A stretch of 64,000 bases of DNA from Eulemur rufifrons (taxonomy: Eukaryota > Chordata > Mammalia > Primates > Lemuridae). The notes beneath the pieces are model-generated. The model was given only the letters and a program-made list of their open reading frames with translations, ran no database searches and was not told the DNA's origin. This document shows, in pieces, positions 58,736 to 64,000 of this stretch. The translations under genes were made by a program, and so were the position numbers. Position 1 is the first letter of the stretch. Each line of letters begins with the position of its first letter. The DNA is taken from positions 126,980,280 through 127,044,279 of the forward strand of contig NC_090984.1 in the NCBI RefSeq assembly GCF_041146395.1. Direction: 5' to 3'.

Positions 58736-59300
58736 GGAGTTTTATTAACTATAGTCCTCATGTTGCACATGACACCTTTGGATTTATTCTTCCTACATAT
58801 GTGCTACTTTGCATATTTTTGACCTACACTTCCCCATTTCCAGTATCCCACTTTGTTCCTTGTACGTGCTATTTTATTCTCTATCTCTATGCACTTGACC
58901 TTTTTAATTTTTTTTATATTCCACATATAAATGAGACTGTGCTCTATTTTTATTTCTGTGTCTGGCTTCTTCCACTGACTGCAGGGATTCATGCAGCAAA
59001 TCCACTCCAGGCCTATCCGTGTTGTGGCAAATGGCAGGATCTCCTTTTAATAAGGCTGAATGATATTCTATTTGTGTACACACCACATTTTCTCTGGTTG
59101 TACATCGATACACACTTAGTCGTGTCCCTATGGTAGCTATTGCAAATAATGCTGCAGTGAATGTGGGCGTGCAGGTATCCTTATGACATGGCAGTTTCAC
59201 CTTCCTTGGGAAGATACTCAGAAAATGGACTGCTGGGTCATACCGTAGTTCTATTTTTAATTTATTTAGGAGCCTCAAAACTGCTTTCCATAATGGTGGG
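58736..59300 (-). mobile_element. L1: Old L1M 3' end, right half
   Basis: TTTATTAACTATAGTCCTCATG continues the 3'UTR begun at 55317; then ORF2 C-terminal remnants on the minus strand (GGCTGAATGATATTCTATTTG, GCAAATAATGCTGCAGTGAA, GACTGCTGGGTCATACCGTA). Heavily decayed. Confidence 0.75.
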
Positions 59301-60290
59301 AATATAGATTGGCAAAACCAGTATGGAAATTACTTTCAGTTTTGAGTTACAATCCCCAAATGGATGACATTTGATCATGGTTCTCCATGGGAATCTTTGA
59401 TAAATCTTATGGAAGTCCAGAAAACTTTCTTTCCTTGTTAGAACAATCATGAGTTTGCCCCTTATTCTCTTTGAGCCTGGAACTTGGCAAGTTGCAAGAT
59501 TAAGGCCATTGGTAGATGTCAGGATGATGGAGCAGTGGACAGCAATGAGGGAGCAAGGTAGAGAGAGAGAGAGAGATGTAAAGAGAAGAATCAGCGTGAT
59601 ATAAGTGTTCTGTTTTCAGTCCTGGAACTTTATGTATGAGTGAGGAGCCAGGAAGTCAAGTGAATTCTAAAACTTGCTCACTCAAAGCATGGACATGATT
59701 CTCAGAGACCGATATTGCCCATCACAAAGGTGACAGTACAACCAGTGAAGTGTGAGGCTACGGTAACTGAAAAGTACCATGTTAACCAGGAAATTAGGTT
59801 AAAACAACAATGCCTTGCCCAGATTACTCACGCACAGGTACACAAAATATCTTTTTGTAGTAAGGTCTGTCTAGAAAAAAGTCTATTGAGTATAGGTCTT
59901 CAGATTACAGAGATCTGATTATGTTTGGTATCCCACAAGAGAATGTCTCCTAGTGATGACAGGTGTGTTAATTAAGTAGTGTCAAATTTCTTCTATTAGC
60001 ATAGGCCTCCAATACTGTGAAATTCTGATTTTCTTCCTGGACCCAAGGATTGGTTCCCTGGAGTTTCGTGGATATGTGGATAAAAAATATCCGATGATAT
60101 TCCTTCTGATGATTTGAGAGCAGATTCCCTCTCATATTTCTTCCACTTGATAAATTTTCATGGTGAAAGACTGTAAGAGGCTGTTACAAAATATGTAGTG
60201 ACAAGGAAATCCTATCTGTCAGTGATAGCAGTGGACACAATACGTGAATCACTTTTGATGTTTTGCCACATCTGGATGCAATAGGGGAGA
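59301..60290. other. Intergenic sequence, no gene recognised
   Basis: Unique AT-rich DNA with a short (GA)n run at 59559-59575. No RSS or V remnant recognised. Confidence 0.4.
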
Positions 60291-60560
60291 GGCCAGTGTT
60301 GGAGGGCACATGTCTCAATGCATCGCCCTTCCAGTGACCAGGTCAGAAGGCACTAACTGACGTGTCCCTGAGGGAGTGGACCGTAATGCCACAAGGCCTA
60401 GTGTCAGTACATTTGGCCAAGGAGTTTAATGGCTTCTAAAAATTTTTGTCATCTTTTCAATGTGTAGAAGATCACGGGAGGTAATATGAGTGCAGTGTTT
60501 GAGTGAGGGCACTGCATCGCAGATGTGTTTTCTAATGATTCCAGTAATAGGGGTGCTTTA
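60290..60560 (+). repeat. Faint type-1 flank remnant
   Basis: ACTGACGTGTCCCTGAGGGAG followed by TGGACCGTAATGCCACAAG corresponds to ACTGATGTGTCCTGGAGGGAC and TGGACCACAATGCTGTAAG at 628-663 (also 19585 and 33698). Identity is low and patchy. Confidence 0.45.
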
Positions 60561-60659
60561 CCCACTTGGCAAACCACAGGCTGGACACACAACATAAAGT
60601 GGATTTACCAACTGAAACATCTGTATCATTTTGTCCAGGAATATTAAAAGGCATTTTCT

Positions 60660-62790
60660 CCCTGTAGTTTCTCATACCCTACATTGAGTAGGCCTTTCTT
60701 GGAGAGGATTCTGACCATCTCCTTGCGGCCACATTTGGAATCAGTTTCTGCCGTGGCTACCACAGTTGAAATCTGTTCCTTCTTCATCCACAAGAGGCTT
60801 CAGATTCCTCCAGTGACCCCGGTTTCTGTTTCCTGCTTGGCTGTATGTTTGCACCTTGTGCTGTCCTGCAGAGGTCTGTCTGTGTCAGCTCTGCCACACG
60901 CAGTCCCCTGTGATGTCCCCCTGACAATTGTCGATTCATGGATGGGGTGGGCTGAGGTGGGATTGTCTGCCCTTTGCCAGAGCTGTATTTCTAGTGGGCT
61001 GGGGGTCCTGGATCTGGGTGCTGCCTCCAGGTGTCCCTGTCTCTGCCCCAGAGGAGCTGATGGTCCAGCATCTTGCCCGTCCTCCTGGGGTACAGTGTCC
61101 CTGGTTGTCCCTATTGTTCTCTCTCCCAGCTGCAGGGGTTCTCCCTCGGTGTCCTTACCTTCCAGGTGTGCTGCCCTTCCCTGCAGATCGAGGCTTTTAT
61201 TCCACAGGGAACAGGGAGGTGGCTCTGGGCCTAACCTTGGTGGGGACCTCTGTTCCCTCCCAGGTCCTACAGGATCCATCTGTGCCCCCAGGATGCCAGT
61301 TATGTAGGTTTTGCGGCAGATCAATTCTCAGTTCCACAGTGGTGATGGGGATGGGTCTGGATGCACTTCCGAAGTGTGTGCATCCCTCTCTCCCAGAGAG
61401 CACCTTCATGACAGAGAGAGTTTGTGACTGTCCCTGTAATAGAGGACAGAGACAAGAGGAGGGGAATCCCCTTAAACACGTGGTCCCTGAGCATTTCCCA
61501 GCAGGATGCCTTCACCATGCTCAGCCTCCAGCAGTCCAGTGCTCGCTGGCAGCTGCATCCTGCCGTAGCCTGCATTGTATATGGCAGCCCCTGCCCCAGA
61601 GCAGGTAGCTCCCTGGCTCTGTCACTTCCTGCAAAACTCATCTCTCCCCACCTTGAGTTAGTTTTTAGTCTTACAGCATTAATTATCTGAATTTTTAAAT
61701 AATGTTTGCAAAATTGCAACTACTGCAGTTTATCTGTTGTTGTCAAAGTTGTTCTAAGAATAAAATAGTAAAATATGTTTCTCACTTGTGTACACCTTCA
61801 AGCTCAGTAGCAGGTTTATTTGTAAGACCCAGAAAATGTAAGTAATGTATATCGATCAATATCTTAACAGAAAAAATACTGTAACTGTGTTCATTGGAAT
61901 ACTACACCTTGTTATCATCTATGAATGTATGATACACAACACAGCACCGCTGTTACTCGCTTTACACTGAGTTAATAAGAGTACAGATTACATTATTCCA
62001 TTTTTACATATTCTAGAAAATGAAAGCTAAAGTAGTTTAACAAGATCAACGTCTGCCCAGGGGATGGTGGAAGAAGGTTAGCGGACAGAAGGGAAGACAC
62101 AAGCAGAGATGGAAACATTACCGAGAATTGATCTGCTCAAAGTCTTCATAATGATTATGGATGTGTCAATATTTGTCAATTGCACACTTTAAATATATGA
62201 AGTTCTCCCCATGTCAATTATAACCCATTAAACTTATTTCACATAAATAATAAAAATACTATTGGTAAGAAGTCTTACAAAGATAATATGTTACGTGTCC
62301 AAGCACCCTGAAAATTCAGCAGCATCCACCTTGGCCTCTGCCTCTGTTGGGGTAAAGTCCAGGTGTGGAAAACCACACATGTTCTCATGACAGAGTTCTT
62401 GAACCCGCACTGGACATGCTCAGCTCTGTGCGGGAGATGGTTCATGGGTCAGGCGTGTGCAGTGCTGAGGAGCACAGGCTCAGATCCCAGAGCTCACTCT
62501 TACCAGACGTGAGCTCCTGACACATTACACAGGCCCTCGATGCCCTGGGGTGACTCTCACATTTGTAACATGGAACAGAGATGGACACTTACAGCAGATG
62601 ATCCATGTCCTTGTGACAATAGGAAGTACGATGATGGATGCTCAGTATTTATCACATTGAAATCACATAAGAAGAGCTTATAATGTATAATAAAGTATTA
62701 CAATTGTCATACACCTCCCCCAGACACTGAGTTGTGATCTGGACCCTGACCTCCCTCAGCTGTCCCACCCCAGGGCTTGCTATATAGCAG
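60660..62790 (+). repeat. V upstream block (V7)
   Basis: Close match to 15190-17290 and 29320-31440, including CTGCCGTAGCCTGCATTGTA and CACACATGTTCTCATGACAG. It starts abruptly at about 60655 with CTCCCTGTAGTTTCTCATA, so one end of a duplication lies here. Confidence 0.85.
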
Positions 62791-62795
62791 GGGAC

Positions 62796-62803
62796 ATGCA
62801 AAT
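62796..62803 (+). promoter_or_regulatory. Octamer ATGCAAAT of V7 promoter
   Basis: Exact octamer 133 bp before the leader ATG. Confidence 0.9.
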
Positions 62804-62928
62804 AGGGCCCTCCCTCTGCTGGTGAAAACCAGCCCAGCCCTCACCCTGCAGCTCTGGGACAGGAGCCCCAGCCCCAGCATTCCCAGGTGTCCCCATTCGG
62901 TGATCAGGACTGAACACAGACACTCACC

Positions 62929-63382
62929 ATGGAGTCTGGGCTGCGCTGGGTTTTCCTTGTGGCTCTGTTACAAGGTAATTCATGGAGAACTGGAGATATT
63001 GGGTGTGTGAGGGGATGTGAGTGAGAGAAACAGGGGTGTGTGTGGCAGTTTCTGACCAGGCTGTGTCTGTGTTTGCAGGTGTCCAGTGTGAGGTGCAGCT
63101 GGTGGAGTCTGGGGGAGGCTTGGTCCAGCCTGGGGGGTCCCTGAGACTCTCCTGTGCAGCCTCCGGATTCACCTTCAGTAGCTACTACATGTACTGGGTC
63201 CGCCAGGCTCCAGGGAAGGGGCTGGAGTGGGTCTCAACCATTAGTAATGGTGGTAGCACAAGCTACGCAGACGCCGTGAAGGGCCGATTCACCGTCTCCA
63301 GAGACAACAGCAAGAACACGCTGTCTCTGCAAATGAACACTCTGAGGGCCGAGGACACGGCCCTGTACTACTGTGCCAGTGA
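62929..63382 (+). CDS. IGHV3: V7: IGHV3-subgroup variable gene
   Basis: Leader exon 62929-62974 ([15 protein letters not shown]), 104-bp intron, V exon 63079-63382. [10 protein letters not shown], Cys22, [12 protein letters not shown]2 [10 protein letters not shown], short CDR2 [12 protein letters not shown]3 [11 protein letters not shown], Cys92 in DTALYYCAS. All conserved residues, splice sites and RSS are present, so it is a probable functional gene. The 16-residue CDR2 is shared with V3 and V5, the same length class as human IGHV3-53/66. It reads NTLSLQMNT in FR3, with Thr for the usual Ser. The 3' flank is type 2, as for V2 and V5. Confidence 0.96.
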
Positions 63383-63421
63383 CACAGTGAGGGGACTTCA
63401 GTGTGAGCCCAGACACAAACC
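63383..63421 (+). other. V7 recombination signal (23-RSS)
   Basis: Heptamer CACAGTG 63383-63389, 23-bp spacer, nonamer ACACAAACC 63413-63421. Confidence 0.95.
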
Positions 63422-63442
63422 TCCTGCGGGGACAGCACGGGG

Positions 63443-63456
63443 CCACCAGGGGGCGC
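63443..63456 (+). promoter_or_regulatory. CTCF-like motif 3' of V7 RSS
   Basis: CCACCAGGGGGCGC, a full consensus core, 21 bp past the nonamer. Confidence 0.75.
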
Positions 63457-63494
63457 GAGGGACACAAGGAGCAGAGTCAGCCCAGGGCATGTGC

Positions 63495-64000
63495 AAGTGA
63501 CAATGGTTCATTTTCTGTCAGACTTTGGGGCTTCCTCTCTGGAAATTTCATCCTGAGACCTTCCTTCTTTCGTGGCTCTGTGCTCGTCACTGTAGTATCT
63601 GAATTAGAAGCGCCTTGTTGTAGTAAATGAACACACTCTCACCTGAACACAAGGCAGAACATCACTCACCTGGGCAGAAATGGCCCTCCTGTTACCACAG
63701 GGGTCAGAGTCCTGAGGAAGGAAGCCCAGGGGAACCTGCTGAGCATTTTCCAACCAGACTCAGACCTCAGTGGGACTCCCCGAGTGGGACAGTCTTTGGG
63801 ATTCAGGTTGGGACATGTAGGGACCTGGGCAGGGTCAGTGTCTCATAAAACCTAAGAGTTTCAAGTTGTTCTCTCCTCATTTAAACCTGTACATTTCTGA
63901 TGCAGAAATGATTTAGGTCTAATTTTTTTTCCAGGGAGTCGGTTTTGTTTCTCCCTAGGTTCTATTTTCCCATCTTCATCTTCTCCTTCTACCCCGAGAA
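63495..64000 (+). repeat. Type-2 V flank (V7), cut by window end
   Basis: ACAATGGTTCATTTTCTGTC through TCATCTTCTCCTTCTACCCC matches 24160-24660 and 46660-47165. It runs off the window. Confidence 0.85.

Noticed and set aside
1..64000. CRISPR arrays, tRNA or rRNA genes
   Set aside because: No regularly spaced direct repeats and no recognisable tRNA cloverleaf or rRNA segments were found; the DNA is vertebrate.

Overview
The window is vertebrate, not microbial: introns, RAG recombination signals, Alu and LINE-1 repeats, solo LTRs and (TG)n/(CA)n tracts, with few long ORFs. It is part of a primate immunoglobulin heavy-chain variable (IGHV) array. The Alu copies at 37.7, 41.7 and 45.0 kb have the strepsirrhine type of left arm and linker, so a lemur- or galago-like primate is most likely; I cannot name the species.

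All Ig genes lie on the + strand. Six are IGHV3-subgroup genes (called here V1 17.4 kb, V2 23.6 kb, V3 31.6 kb, V4 35.6 kb, V5 46.1 kb, V7 62.9 kb). Each has an octamer ATGCAAAT, a 46-nt leader exon, an intron of about 104 nt, an open V exon, and a heptamer CACAGTG / 23-bp spacer / nonamer ACACAAACC. V6 (50.25 kb) is a divergent clan-II-like V gene whose gene parts all look intact. A decayed IGHV5-type pseudogene lies at 39.55 kb. A further V gene seems to have been deleted at about 2.33 kb. All seven V genes with a complete recombination signal (RSS) carry a CTCF-like motif (CCNCNAGGGGGCRC) 20-22 bp past the nonamer, in the same orientation.

The array grew by segmental duplication. V1 and V3 are 14.15 kb apart and share both flanks; two kinds of 3' flank alternate (type 1 after V1 and V3; type 2 after V2, V5 and V7). 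Insertions date the duplications. One LTR at 3.2 kb is shared with 25.6 kb but missing from the 48.1 kb copy. An LTR at 5.37 kb and a 7.8-kb LINE-1 at 6.1-13.9 kb are missing from the 27.7-28.0 kb copy, so they are younger than that duplication.

Mobile DNA fills much of the rest: the young full-length L1 (intact ORF2, one amber stop in ORF1, a 2.4-kb 5'UTR with tandem monomers); a 5'-truncated L1 at 41.3-44.3 kb split by an Alu; a nested L1-in-L1-in-L1 with a 5' inversion at 55.3-59.3 kb; two solo-LTR families; and old Alus. The V genes work as alternative substrates: RAG joins one V exon to a DJ segment through its RSS, the octamer promoter then drives transcription, and the CTCF-like sites probably help present RSSs during locus contraction. 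No D, J or C segments and no non-Ig host protein gene were found.
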